A stretch of DNA of 50,323 bases from Anaerolineaceae bacterium (GCA_018056725.1 JAGPFF010000013.1:1-50323), one strand, 5' to 3'; positions 24,864-33,669 are shown, counted from the stretch's first letter. Program-made: numbers and translations. The notes: generated by a model not told the origin, from the letters alone.

Positions 24864-25877
24864 TTACTCCGTTCGAAAATATGGTGAATCAACGTGTTCA
24901 ACGCTGATCATGGCGGGCGTCAGCCCCATTTCGTTCAAGCGGGCAAGGATGGTCTGGTATTCCACCAGCTTGAACTCGACATTGGAAAGGTCGGTACCAA
25001 AATAGACTTCCCACCCTCCCGGATCGCGCCATCCCATACCGGCGACGGGATCGTAAACCAGGCTGGCGCCGGCAGGTAAAATGGCATTCATTCCGATGAC
25101 CGCTTTGAGCGTCGCAGCATCCATCCGGTCTAAAACTGCCTGGTTGTTCATGGCGCTGACTTTTTTCTCGATCCATAAACGGGCATAATCCACTATGCTG
25201 GGATCTTTTATCTGTTGTTTCGCGAGCGGAGGAGAAACCGGACTTTCAACAAAGATGAGATTTCCGGCTTCACCGCGTGGCTCAAGAATGACGCCTTCTT
25301 CATCCACCCAGTATGTTTGCCCGTTTGCAACCCACTGCAGGATTGGCTCCCGCTCTGCAGCTGTGACCACGATCTGATTGGGCATGGCGATATCTACCTG
25401 TGGGTTTACAAGTTCGGGGTGGCTCAGAAGAAGAGCGCTCGTCAGATTTTCCCGATTGAAAAGGAAAATGGACGTTTTTCGCCCCTTAAGGAGTGGTTTG
25501 AATTCATCCTGTGAATAGCGGGTAAGCCCCTGGATTGTGAGGGTATTCACCCGAAACATAGGTGAATTGATGAGAATGATGGTAAAGAGCAGCAGAAGAA
25601 CGGCGATCATACCAGAAACCCACTGCCAGCTGAAATGCAGGATGGGAATGGCGGGCAGGCGGGTCTCAACCCCATTGGCTGCCACGCGGTAGACCACTTT
25701 GCGCCGTGGGCGACCCGTCCCTTCACCCACGCTGGAGGCAGTCTTTCGGATGCCACGCGGAGAGGAAGGAGAGGTTCCTGCATCTGAAGAAGCCGTACGG
25801 CGGCGTACCACCGACCCGGGATTCTCCCGGCTGGTAGCCTGGCGGCTTACGGACTGTTCTCCCTTCAGCGCACTCAT
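24864..25877 (-). CDS. ftsQ: Cell division protein FtsQ/DivIB
   Basis: 337 residues. A long basic, Ser/Arg-rich cytoplasmic tail (1-85) is followed by one membrane segment (about 90-108, MIAVLLLLFTIILI). A POTRA domain then begins at FRVNTLTIQGLTRYSQDEF, and a beta domain follows to about residue 330. It links FtsL-type proteins to the rest of the divisome outside the membrane. The N-terminal tail is longer than in E. coli (about 25 residues), as often seen in Gram-positive and actinobacterial FtsQ. Its ATGA overlaps the ddl stop codon by 4 nt. Confidence 0.9.
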   Translation of the reverse strand: MSALKGEQSVSRQATSRENPGSVVRRRTASSDAGTSPSSPRGIRKTASSVGEGTGRPRRKVVYRVAANGVETRLPAIPILHFSWQWVSGMIAVLLLLFTIILINSPMFRVNTLTIQGLTRYSQDEFKPLLKGRKTSIFLFNRENLTSALLLSHPELVNPQVDIAMPNQIVVTAAEREPILQWVANGQTYWVDEEGVILEPRGEAGNLIFVESPVSPPLAKQQIKDPSIVDYARLWIEKKVSAMNNQAVLDRMDAATLKAVIGMNAILPAGASLVYDPVAGMGWRDPGGWEVYFGTDLSNVEFKLVEYQTILARLNEMGLTPAMISVEHVDSPYFRTE

Positions 25878-26977
25878 CCCACACTCCTGTAAACACGAAC
25901 GGTTTGATCACGATCTTGCTTCCTTTCAAAGGCAAGTTCCACCAGCCGGTCGATTAATGCGGTATAGGGAATCCCACTGGCTTCCCATAATTTGGCGTAC
26001 ATGCTGATACGGGTAAACCCGGGAATAGTGTTCACCTCACTGAGGAAAATGCGGTTGGTTCCCCGTTCAACGAGGAAATCCACTCTCGCCATTCCGGCGC
26101 CGTCCACAGCGCGGTAGGCTTGGAGGGCAATTTGACAGATGGATGCAGCGGTTGTTTCATCGAGAGCAGCAGGGATGATCAGACGGGAAGCATTGGTGAG
26201 ATATTTGGCGGAATAAGTATAAAATTCCTCCACAGGTTCAATCTCACCTGGGACAGAGGCGATAGGATCCTCATTGCCCAGGACGCTGATCTCAATTTCC
26301 CGACCGTTGATGCCCTGCTCAACAAGCACCCGCCGATCATAGCGGGCTGCCTCGAGCAAGCCTTCAAGCAAAGAAGAAGGATTACTGCACTTCGTGATTC
26401 CAACAGAAGAACCAAGGTTGGCGGGTTTTACAAACACCGGATAGGTAAGCCTGGCTTCAATCTGGCGAATGGAGGCTTCCAGATGCTCGTGCAAGTTACG
26501 GCGGGTGAATAGGAGGGATTCCGCCACGAGGATGCCGTTCGCGCGCATCACATCCTTGAAAAGACACTTATCCATGCCCACTGAAGAGGCGAGCACGCCG
26601 CCACCAACATAGGGCACATCGGCGAGCTCAAGCAAACCTTGAAGGGTTCCATCTTCTCCAAAGGTGCCATGGACGAGCGGAAAGACAACGTCCACCTTTT
26701 GATCAAGCTGCAGAGCATTGTTCTGGAGGCGGTAAAGTTGACCCTGGCGAGGCTCAGGCAGCAGGATCACAGGCGAGAGGGATTGATATTGCTTCTTTTC
26801 AAAGGAGGTAATCACGTCCGCTCCGCTAAGCCATTCACCCTGGGGAGTGATGCCGATTTGGACAACCTCGTATTTTTGAGGATCGAGAACTTCCAATACA
26901 GAGCGGGCGCTCATGAGCGACACCTCATGTTCACCTGACCGTCCACCAAAAATAACTGCAATCCTGATCTTTTCCAT
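25874..26977 (-). CDS. ddl: D-alanine--D-alanine ligase
   Basis: 367 residues, ATP-grasp enzyme making D-Ala-D-Ala for the peptidoglycan stem. IAVIFGGRSGEHEVS opens the protein, HGTFGEDGTLQGLLEL is the first substrate loop, KPANLGSSVGITK the ATP-grasp loop, and LSEVNTIPGFTRISMY the metal and D-Ala site. The omega loop reads FYTYSAKY, with the Tyr and Lys-Tyr typical of D-Ala:D-Ala rather than D-Ala:D-lactate ligases, so vancomycin-type depsipeptide is not indicated. The start at 26977 forms TGATG with the murB stop codon. An in-frame ATG 30 nt upstream lies inside murB and lacks family similarity. Confidence 0.95.
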   Translation of the reverse strand: MEKIRIAVIFGGRSGEHEVSLMSARSVLEVLDPQKYEVVQIGITPQGEWLSGADVITSFEKKQYQSLSPVILLPEPRQGQLYRLQNNALQLDQKVDVVFPLVHGTFGEDGTLQGLLELADVPYVGGGVLASSVGMDKCLFKDVMRANGILVAESLLFTRRNLHEHLEASIRQIEARLTYPVFVKPANLGSSVGITKCSNPSSLLEGLLEAARYDRRVLVEQGINGREIEISVLGNEDPIASVPGEIEPVEEFYTYSAKYLTNASRLIIPAALDETTAASICQIALQAYRAVDGAGMARVDFLVERGTNRIFLSEVNTIPGFTRISMYAKLWEASGIPYTALIDRLVELAFERKQDRDQTVRVYRSVG

Positions 26978-27900
26978 CAATCGACGCTTCGCCAGTCTCC
27001 AATCCATTCAATTTCTGTTTCCAGTTCAATATCAAACTTCTTTCGTACTTCGTGTTGAACCAACTTGATGAGGTTGAAGTAGTCTCGCGCAGTACCTGTG
27101 CCATCATTGATGAAGAAATTGGCATGGAGAGGGCTGATCTGAACCCCCCCAATACGGGTACCTTTCAAACCGCAGACCTCAATTAACCGTCCGGCAAAAT
27201 CACCCGGCGGGTTCTTGAAAGTGGAGCCGGTACTGGCACCTGCAGGCTGGGTATTGCGGCGCCGTTCACTGAAGTCGTTCATCGTGGCAAGGATCTCTTC
27301 AGGGTCGCCCTTCGTTCCCTCAAAACGGGCAGAAAGGATCACAGATTGACCGGGCTGACGCTTGAGCACACTGCTGCGGTAAGCGTAGCCCATCTCAGAA
27401 GAGCTGCGGTAAACACGACCGCCTTCCCGCTGAAGAACATCGGCGGAGAGGAGACAATGCGCCACATCCGAGCCAAACGCGCCGGCATTCCCATAAACTG
27501 CTCCACCTACGGTGCCCGGAACGGTGGATGCCCACTCAAGACCGCTCAAGCCATATTCAGCCGCAGCCCGCGCAACCGAAGTGAGAATGGCGCCTGATTC
27601 AGCGATCACTGAAGGGGGATCGTCTTCTGCCGCAACGGTGATCTTTCTAGCCTGGTTGTGGAGCACCAGCATATCCAGCCCTTTATCGCTGACCAGAATA
27701 TTGGCGCCGCTGCCAAGAAGGAAGAAAGGAACCTGGTGCTCCCAAAGGAAGCTTACATCCTCCGCCAACTGATCGGCAGTTGCAGCAATGACGTAGAAGC
27801 GTGCTGGACCGCCCACGCGGGAGGTTGTCAATTTTGCCATTGGAACCTCGCGTTGTAAGCGTTCTTTAAAATAATTGAGCAACTGCTTCTCGTCGATCAC
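26977..27900 (-). CDS. murB: UDP-N-acetylenolpyruvoylglucosamine reductase
   Basis: 307 residues. An FAD enzyme that reduces UDP-GlcNAc-enolpyruvate to UDP-MurNAc with NADPH. SRVGGPARFYV, LLGSGANILVSD, WASTVPGTVGGAVYGNAGAF (FAD-binding) and GSTFKNPPGDFAGRLIE (with the catalytic Ser) are all in place. The C-terminal sequence GVQISPLHANFFIN fits the type II family, in which one FAD-domain loop is absent. The start is GTG at 27900 with a purine-rich site (AAAGAGAG) upstream. It follows the small 63-codon gene by 16 nt and overlaps ddl by one base. Confidence 0.95.
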   Translation of the reverse strand: MIDEKQLLNYFKERLQREVPMAKLTTSRVGGPARFYVIAATADQLAEDVSFLWEHQVPFFLLGSGANILVSDKGLDMLVLHNQARKITVAAEDDPPSVIAESGAILTSVARAAAEYGLSGLEWASTVPGTVGGAVYGNAGAFGSDVAHCLLSADVLQREGGRVYRSSSEMGYAYRSSVLKRQPGQSVILSARFEGTKGDPEEILATMNDFSERRRNTQPAGASTGSTFKNPPGDFAGRLIEVCGLKGTRIGGVQISPLHANFFINDGTGTARDYFNLIKLVQHEVRKKFDIELETEIEWIGDWRSVD

Positions 27901-27916
27901 CCAATCTCTCTTTTCT

Positions 27917-28108
27917 TCAGAGCTGCTTTACTCTGACGATCAACTTTTCCATCAATTCCATCCGGTCTTGCACGCTGAGTGCCCGAAAGTCGTCCTCATT
28001 CCTTTCCACGCGACGCTTGATCTGAATGCGCGGGAAATCGGAAAAATAGCGCGGGGTGGAAAAATCGGAGTTGACATTCTCAAAACTGGTTTTACGTGGA
28101 GGGGTCAT
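27917..28108 (-). CDS. Small unknown protein in the dcw cluster (63 aa)
   Basis: I do not recognise this protein. It has 63 residues, is charged and hydrophilic, with no membrane segment: an N-terminal part rich in Thr, Ser, Asn and Pro (MTPPRKTSFENVN), a Phe/Pro patch, then a basic-acidic C-terminal helix (DRMELMEKLIVRVKQL) that could be a short amphipathic or coiled helix. The ATG lies one base after the murC stop, with AGGAAAGGA in front of it inside murC. The tight spacing on both sides within an operon suggests it is expressed. It could be a divisome or Mur-enzyme adaptor, but that is only context. Confidence 0.65.
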   Translation of the reverse strand: MTPPRKTSFENVNSDFSTPRYFSDFPRIQIKRRVERNEDDFRALSVQDRMELMEKLIVRVKQL

Positions 28109-28109
28109 C

Positions 28110-29474
28110 TTATCCTTTCCTTTCCTGTAATACTTGCAGCAAATGAATACAAACCTGGTCAGCATCTCCAGCTGACATGACAATCACTACATCTTCAGGT
28201 TGCAGGTTTTGCGCCAAGTATTGGGTAACATCGGAGAGGTCGTGGATATGAGTTGCCGGAACATAATCGATCCGCTGGACCAGATCTGCCACGGAATAAT
28301 CCTTATTCGTTTCACGCGCAGCGTAAACATCCGTGACGATCACCTGATCAGCATCATGGAAGGAGGCGATGAAATCATTTTCCAGCGCCTGTGTGCGGGA
28401 AAAAGTGTGAGGCTGCCAGACTGCAACGATGCGTTTCTGCGGATAACGGGAGCGAGCGGCTGCCAGGGTGGCTTTAATCTTGCTGGGGTGATGAGCATAG
28501 TCACTAATAATAGTGATCCCATGCACTTCACCAATGACTTCGAATCGTCGGGCTGCCCCGGCATACTCCGAGAGGGCGACCGCTGCCTGTTGGACAGAAG
28601 TGCCGAGGGCGTAGTGCACAGCGAGCACTCCCAGAGCATTGCGCACGTTATGCTCACCCGGAACGCGCAGGCTGACTGAAATGGTCTGACCGGGAAGTGA
28701 AAGATCAAAATCCATCCCACCGCGGGCATTCAGGCGTACCTGCCCGGCATGGAGCTCCGCTGAAGGCGTAAGACCATAGGTTACCACCCGGGCGCCGGGT
28801 GGAACAACGGTTGCCAGCGCGGCTGATCCGGGATGATCCAGGTTGGTTACCAGAATTCCGCCTGGCTGGAGCCTTTTCACAAAGGAAATGAAGGCAGCGT
28901 GATAATCGCCTGGGGTGGGGAAGCAATCAGGGTGATCATATTCCACGTTGGTGATCAAAATGAGGGCTGGATCCAGTCCAAGGAACATGTAATCATATTC
29001 ATCCGCCTCGATCACAAAATATCGCCCGCCACCCGCGCTGGCATTGGTTCCCAGATTGCGTGAAACTCCGCCAAGAATAAACCCGGGTTCCAGACCGATT
29101 TGTTGAAGACTCCAGGCAAGCATGGTGGAGGTGGTTGTTTTCCCGTGCGAACCCGCCACTGCCAGCAGCTCGAACTCCCGGAGGAAGGTATTGAGGAAAT
29201 CAGCCCGCTTAAGCACGGGAATTCCTCGCTCACGGGCAGCAACGACTTCAGGATTATTGTTGGGGATGGCGGAGGAACGGACGACGACATCCGCACCAGT
29301 AACATTGGCAGCCGCATGTCCTTCGTATAATGTAACGCCTAAGGGGGCAAGGTCGCGTGCCAGGGGAGAAAGGAGGCGGTCAGAACCGCTCACGGTGTAG
29401 CCCTTTTCAACCAGGACGCGCGCGATGGAGGAAATGCCTGTTCCACCAATGCCAATCAAATGGATGTGTGTCAT
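28110..29474 (-). CDS. murC: UDP-N-acetylmuramate--L-alanine ligase
   Basis: 454 residues. It adds the first stem residue, L-Ala, to UDP-MurNAc with ATP. HLIGIGGTGISS (N-terminal UDP-sugar site), AGSHGKTTTSTMLA (ATP P-loop), EADEYDYMFL, TNVEYDHPDCF and DYAHHPSKI are the Mur ligase C-type landmarks. The start at 29474 is chosen because its ATG forms TGATG with the stop codon of the preceding CvpA-like gene and gives the family N-terminus MTHIHLIG. Earlier in-frame starts lie within that gene. Confidence 0.96.
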   Translation of the reverse strand: MTHIHLIGIGGTGISSIARVLVEKGYTVSGSDRLLSPLARDLAPLGVTLYEGHAAANVTGADVVVRSSAIPNNNPEVVAARERGIPVLKRADFLNTFLREFELLAVAGSHGKTTTSTMLAWSLQQIGLEPGFILGGVSRNLGTNASAGGGRYFVIEADEYDYMFLGLDPALILITNVEYDHPDCFPTPGDYHAAFISFVKRLQPGGILVTNLDHPGSAALATVVPPGARVVTYGLTPSAELHAGQVRLNARGGMDFDLSLPGQTISVSLRVPGEHNVRNALGVLAVHYALGTSVQQAAVALSEYAGAARRFEVIGEVHGITIISDYAHHPSKIKATLAAARSRYPQKRIVAVWQPHTFSRTQALENDFIASFHDADQVIVTDVYAARETNKDYSVADLVQRIDYVPATHIHDLSDVTQYLAQNLQPEDVVIVMSAGDADQVCIHLLQVLQERKG

Positions 29475-30016
29475 CAGATAAACACCACCAAAACAAAGAT
29501 AAAACATACTGCCACTGCGATAAAGATCGTTGGAGTGGTCATCAACCATTCTGGAGGCAGGTAGCCAATCCAGCGCAGCGCAGCCTGACCGGTTTGCGTG
29601 AGGGCATCAGGCGCGGAGACAAACGAAAATGGATATCCGGCAACATGCAGGTAATACCAGAGGGTGCCAAAAAGGAGAAAACCATTCAAACCGCCAAGAA
29701 TGAAACCCAATAAGGTGTCCTGGACAATATGTCGGATGAAACGTCCGCTTTCCACCAGTTTGGGGATCTTGGGAGTCTGATACCCGGCAAAAACCAAAAG
29801 CGCCAGAATTCCACCTTTGATAAAGAAAACAGAAGTAGGTTGCGAGGTTTGTATGGTTTCCTTAAAGAATGGAACATACGTTTCGAGGACGGTGAGGGAA
29901 AACATCGCCAGGATGACGCTGAACGTAACCAGCAATTCCTTCGCCCAGCCACGCATGGCGCCGATGAGAGCGAAAAGGAGAATGAAGAGGGTTAGCAGCA
30001 CATTAAGACTAATCAT
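29474..30016 (-). CDS. CvpA-like multi-pass membrane protein
   Basis: 180 residues with about four membrane segments (about 5-20, 28-45, 63-78, 97-122, with a final hydrophobic stretch 160-180). The N-terminus has the CvpA-family pattern GAMRGWAKELL after the first helix. CvpA proteins are poorly understood; they are linked to colicin V production in E. coli and to envelope stress tolerance elsewhere. It is embedded between murG (ATGA overlap) and murC (TGATG overlap), not a usual dcw position. A role tied to the peptidoglycan pathway or its membrane carrier is inference only. Confidence 0.6.
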   Translation of the reverse strand: MISLNVLLTLFILLFALIGAMRGWAKELLVTFSVILAMFSLTVLETYVPFFKETIQTSQPTSVFFIKGGILALLVFAGYQTPKIPKLVESGRFIRHIVQDTLLGFILGGLNGFLLFGTLWYYLHVAGYPFSFVSAPDALTQTGQAALRWIGYLPPEWLMTTPTIFIAVAVCFIFVLVVFI

Positions 30017-31113
30017 TTCGTGCCTTCCTTTCGCTTGCCAAGGGCAACGAGCAATTCCGCAATCTGATTCGCAGCTTGTGGGTTGGCGAGAGATTTCATG
30101 TTTTTCTGCATATTTGCCAGCCGTTCGCGATTGGTGAACAGTTCCTTAACCGTCGCCACAAGTTCGTCAGCGAGATGATCATTTTCAATCACCAGTGCAG
30201 CATTTTGGGCGGCAAGGTAATCAGCATTTACCTTCTGATAGCGCCAGGCAAACGGGTAAGGGACCAAAATGGCGGGCAATCCAAATAAGGGCAGCTCACC
30301 GAGGGTGGAAGCGCCTGCGCGCGAAAGTGCGAGATCCGCACAGGAGAAGGCGTTGCTGATCTCTTCGTGCAGATAGGAATAGGGCTGGTAGCGTCCAGCT
30401 AGCAGCGCCGGGAGTTGATTCTTATAACCCTGCGCGGTTTCAAAATCGAGGGAGCCGGTGAGATGCAGGATCTGGGTGAAATCGAGTAATTCGCTCAGGT
30501 GTTCAAAGACAACTTTATTGAGGGTTTGCGCACCCTTGCTGCCGCCAATGATGAGAAGCACCGGCAGACTGGATGAGAACCCAAAAGTGGATCGGGCATC
30601 TTCCTTTGGAAGTGTTTTAAGCTCTGAGCGGGTGGGGTAACCGGTTACCTCCAGCTTTTTACGCGGGTTGAAATAGCGGCGTGAAACCTCACTCGTGAGA
30701 GCAATACAATCAGCAAAGCGGGCGAGGGTTTTAAGTGCCAAACCGGGTTCAATATCCGGCACATAAAGCAAGCTCGGAATATTTGCACCGGCAAGCGCCA
30801 TGGGAACAGCCAGATAACCACCGGTAAAGAGGAGCACATCCGGTTTGAATTCGCGCAAGATGCGACGGGATTCAAAAAAGCCCTTCGCCAGTTTGATCAG
30901 ATTGGGAGGCAGCGAACGTACCCCAACACCGTGAACGCCAGCTGCACTGATCTCGGTGTAAGGCTGGGAGGATCGGGCAACGAGGCTGGCTTCCATGCCG
31001 CCTTTGCCGCCAACCCAAAGGGTCTTTTCGATCTGGTTAGCTGCCGCTTGAAGGACTGCCAGCGCTGGGTACACTCCCCCGCCCGTCCCTCCGGCGCAAA
31101 TCAACAACCGCAT
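30013..31113 (-). CDS. murG: MurG-family GlcNAc transferase (divergent)
   Basis: 366 residues, GT-B glycosyltransferase expected to add GlcNAc to lipid I on the inner membrane face. The donor half is normal: GGSKGAQTLN (190-199), SRAGASTLGE (264-273), and Gln293/Asn296 in YQKVNA. The acceptor half is unusual. The G-loop 1, GGTGGH in standard MurG, reads GGTGGG here (8-13), and the conserved HEQN aligns to YVPD (117-120). DNA at 31075-31080 directly encodes GGG GGA at that point. The start at 31113 follows AAAGGAG by 8 nt and overlaps the ftsW 3' end by 77 nt. By position in the cluster it remains the best murG candidate. Confidence 0.85.
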   Translation of the reverse strand: MRLLICAGGTGGGVYPALAVLQAAANQIEKTLWVGGKGGMEASLVARSSQPYTEISAAGVHGVGVRSLPPNLIKLAKGFFESRRILREFKPDVLLFTGGYLAVPMALAGANIPSLLYVPDIEPGLALKTLARFADCIALTSEVSRRYFNPRKKLEVTGYPTRSELKTLPKEDARSTFGFSSSLPVLLIIGGSKGAQTLNKVVFEHLSELLDFTQILHLTGSLDFETAQGYKNQLPALLAGRYQPYSYLHEEISNAFSCADLALSRAGASTLGELPLFGLPAILVPYPFAWRYQKVNADYLAAQNAALVIENDHLADELVATVKELFTNRERLANMQKNMKSLANPQAANQIAELLVALGKRKEGTK

Positions 31114-32284
31114 GCCTGAGGCTCCTTTCTGATTTGAGCTGCGCCAGTTTGGACTGACGCGAGACACTCATCAAGATTCCGATACCGGTCATGGTGGTAA
31201 TCAAACTCGAGCCGCCGGAACTGATCAGCGGCAGCGCGTTGCCCGCGAAAGGCAGCAGGTTGACCAACACGCCCATGTTGATAATTGCTTCGATGAAAAT
31301 CCAGAGGGTAATTCCGCTTGCCAGATACCTGCCAAGTTCATCCGAAGCGTGGTTGGCGATGGTAAGCCCACGCCAGAGCAGTGCGATAAACAACGCGATG
31401 ACAATAAAGGCGCCTACCAAGCCCAGTTCTTCAGTGATCACAGAAAAAATGGAATCTGTGGTGGCTACTGGCAGACCGATGAACTTGGTGGTGGAGCGAC
31501 CAATGCCAACCCCAAAGATGCCGCCATTGATAATCGCTTCGAGCGACCATTTAACGTGATCTGAAGCCATCTGCGGATCCTGCAGCCCATTCCAATAATC
31601 GGTAAGACGCGTGGCGGCAGTGGAGCTGAGGTGCATCAACGCAAACCCCAGTGCTGCCACGCCGATCACCACGAACAGGATCTGGCTGATTTTTCCGCCA
31701 GCGATGAAGAACATCACTCCACCTAAAACCACAATGGTGGCGGCAGCCGAGATATCAGGTTGACCCAGTATGAGCCCGGCAATGACGGCAATGATGGCAA
31801 TCAGAGGGATGAATCCATAAGTCCACTTGTGCAGATTATCCTTTTTACTGTAGAGCCAGAAACTGAGGTAGATGATCACCATCAGTTTGGCAAATTCAGA
31901 TGGTTGAATGGAGCCGTTAAGTAAACCGCGGCGCGCGCCAAATTGAGTCTGGGTGCCGACCAGTAGGACGCCGATGCATAAACCGATCACACCCACCATG
32001 CCCCAGACGACTAACTTTTGGAAGCGGTGGTAATCGATAAAGGTGAGAAAGACGATCACAAAAATTCCGGCAACACCAATTACCGCCTGCCTGAGGACGA
32101 CTTTGTATTCAGAATCACCCTGAGTGACGGCGAACTGCCAGCTTGCGGAATAGATCATCAGTAAGCCGATGGCAAAAAGGGTAAGCATGATGATGACTAG
32201 CGGTAAATCAATGCTCTCGCGGAAACTCAAGCGGCGCACGGTGGCAGGGCGTCTCACAGTTGCAGGTTCATTGGTAGTGGTCAT
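31037..32284 (-). CDS. ftsW: Lipid II flippase/polymerase FtsW (SEDS family)
   Basis: 415 residues with about ten membrane segments. This SEDS glycosyltransferase polymerises septal peptidoglycan with the partner penicillin-binding protein. SEDS landmarks include GLLNGSIQPSEFAKL (with the conserved Pro/Ser-Glu), NGGIFGVGIGRST, FSVITEELGLVGAF and LLPFAGNALPLISSGGSSL. A basic N-terminal tail has the repeat ATVRR-PATVRR, and the C-terminal tail from about 385 is basic and low-complexity. The ATG overlaps the murD stop in ATGA (start 32284 rather than 32299, which lies within murD). The terminal 77 nt also code for the murG N-terminus. Confidence 0.95.
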   Translation of the reverse strand: MTTTNEPATVRRPATVRRLSFRESIDLPLVIIMLTLFAIGLLMIYSASWQFAVTQGDSEYKVVLRQAVIGVAGIFVIVFLTFIDYHRFQKLVVWGMVGVIGLCIGVLLVGTQTQFGARRGLLNGSIQPSEFAKLMVIIYLSFWLYSKKDNLHKWTYGFIPLIAIIAVIAGLILGQPDISAAATIVVLGGVMFFIAGGKISQILFVVIGVAALGFALMHLSSTAATRLTDYWNGLQDPQMASDHVKWSLEAIINGGIFGVGIGRSTTKFIGLPVATTDSIFSVITEELGLVGAFIVIALFIALLWRGLTIANHASDELGRYLASGITLWIFIEAIINMGVLVNLLPFAGNALPLISSGGSSLITTMTGIGILMSVSRQSKLAQLKSERSLRHAVVDLRRRDGRGSVPSAGSPSSGS

Positions 32285-33669
32285 AGGGCATTTACCCATT
32301 CAATAAATTTTTCGCCACGTTCCTCAAAGTCTTTGAACGCGTCGTAACTGGTACAACCTGGAGAGAGGAGCACCACGCTGCCAGGTTTGGCGACCTGAAG
32401 GCTGGCTTCCAAAGCATCGGTGAGGGAGGCTGTGTGAGAAATGCTTTGCAACCGGTCACCTGGTTTGGGCTCGCCAAGGGCGGAAAGAATCTTGGCGGCT
32501 GATTCACCGAAGACAATTACGTGATCCACCCGCTGGTGAATTTCAGCAGATAGTTCATCCCAGGGGAGATTCTTATCTCTGCCGCCGAGAAGAAGGACGA
32601 GTGGTTCGTGGAAGGAGCGTAGGGCTGCCAGGGTGCGCTCAGGGGCGGTGGCAATCGAATCGTTGACCCAGGTAACGCCCTGATGTTCGCGCACAATTTG
32701 CAGGCGGTGTTTGACGCCTGTAAAACTGCTGACGGCAGTAGTGAGAGATTCCGGGGAAAAATTGAGTGCATACGCAATGGCACACACTGCGAGTACATTC
32801 ATCAGGTTATGGCTCCCACGCAGGTGGATGTTGCCAGTATCGAGCAGAATGCTTCTCATGGAACCTGATTTTGCAACGATTTGATGTTCAGCCACAAAAA
32901 CCTGTGGCTCTCCGGTTTCCCATTCATGCCAGCCAAAACTAACCAGGTTGCCATGAACCCGATCTTTGAGCTTCCAGGCTTCCGGGTCATCACGGTTGAG
33001 GATGGCAATATCCCCGGCATGCTGGAAATCCAGGATGCGGGCTTTTGCGGCAATATATTCAGCCATGCTGGTGTGCCGGTCAAGGTGATTGGGGGTGATA
33101 TTGAGAACTACAGCAACGTGTGGACTGGTAGTCATCAGTTCCAGCTGAAAACTGGAAAGCTCCTGAATGACCAGATCATCCGGCTGTATTTGATCAATGA
33201 CCTCGATCAAGGGGTTGCCAATATTCCCGCCCACCCAGGCTTTCCGCGGGGAGGTCAATTCATGCCTGGCTACCAGTCCGAACAGACTGGTGGTGGTCGT
33301 TTTACCAGCAGAACCGGTAATTCCGACGACGGGAGCTTTTACCAGCTCGAGGAAGATCTGGGAATCGTTGGTCAGCGCAATGCCGCGCCGGGAGGCTTCA
33401 AGCAAAATGGGGAGGGTGAGGGGTACGCCCCCTGAAACGCAAACCAAATCCGTATCATCGAGAAGCGAAATGGGATGCGCCCCCAAAACCCATTGAACCG
33501 GCAAGTCAGAAAGCTGGTTCAGACTGGAACGGAGCTGTTCAGCAGATTGGTGATCGGTGAGGGTGACTCTGGCGCCTGACTTGACCAGAAAACGGGCCAG
33601 CGCCAGCCCCTGGCGGGCGGCGCCAATAATCAATACCCGTTTTTCTTCAAATCGATTCGTCATCTTCAC
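32281..33669 (-). CDS. murD: UDP-N-acetylmuramoylalanine--D-glutamate ligase
   Basis: 462 residues. It adds D-Glu to UDP-MurNAc-L-Ala. RVLIIGAARQGLALARFL (N-terminal UDP site), GITGSAGKTTTTSLF (P-loop), SSFQLELM, NITPNHLDRHTSM and WVNDSIATAPERTLAAL (with the Mur-ligase ATP/Mg residues) are clear. The C-terminal domain has LLLGGRDKNLPW. The start is GTG at 33669, which overlaps the mraY TAG by one base; an ATG two codons later (33663) is an equally good alternative. It is coupled to ftsW by a 4-nt overlap. Confidence 0.96.
   Translation of the reverse strand: MKMTNRFEEKRVLIIGAARQGLALARFLVKSGARVTLTDHQSAEQLRSSLNQLSDLPVQWVLGAHPISLLDDTDLVCVSGGVPLTLPILLEASRRGIALTNDSQIFLELVKAPVVGITGSAGKTTTTSLFGLVARHELTSPRKAWVGGNIGNPLIEVIDQIQPDDLVIQELSSFQLELMTTSPHVAVVLNITPNHLDRHTSMAEYIAAKARILDFQHAGDIAILNRDDPEAWKLKDRVHGNLVSFGWHEWETGEPQVFVAEHQIVAKSGSMRSILLDTGNIHLRGSHNLMNVLAVCAIAYALNFSPESLTTAVSSFTGVKHRLQIVREHQGVTWVNDSIATAPERTLAALRSFHEPLVLLLGGRDKNLPWDELSAEIHQRVDHVIVFGESAAKILSALGEPKPGDRLQSISHTASLTDALEASLQVAKPGSVVLLSPGCTSYDAFKDFEERGEKFIEWVNAL

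Noticed and set aside
25874..26977. D-Ala:D-lactate (vancomycin-resistance type) ligase
   Set aside because: The omega loop has the Tyr and Lys-Tyr pattern of ordinary D-Ala:D-Ala ligases.
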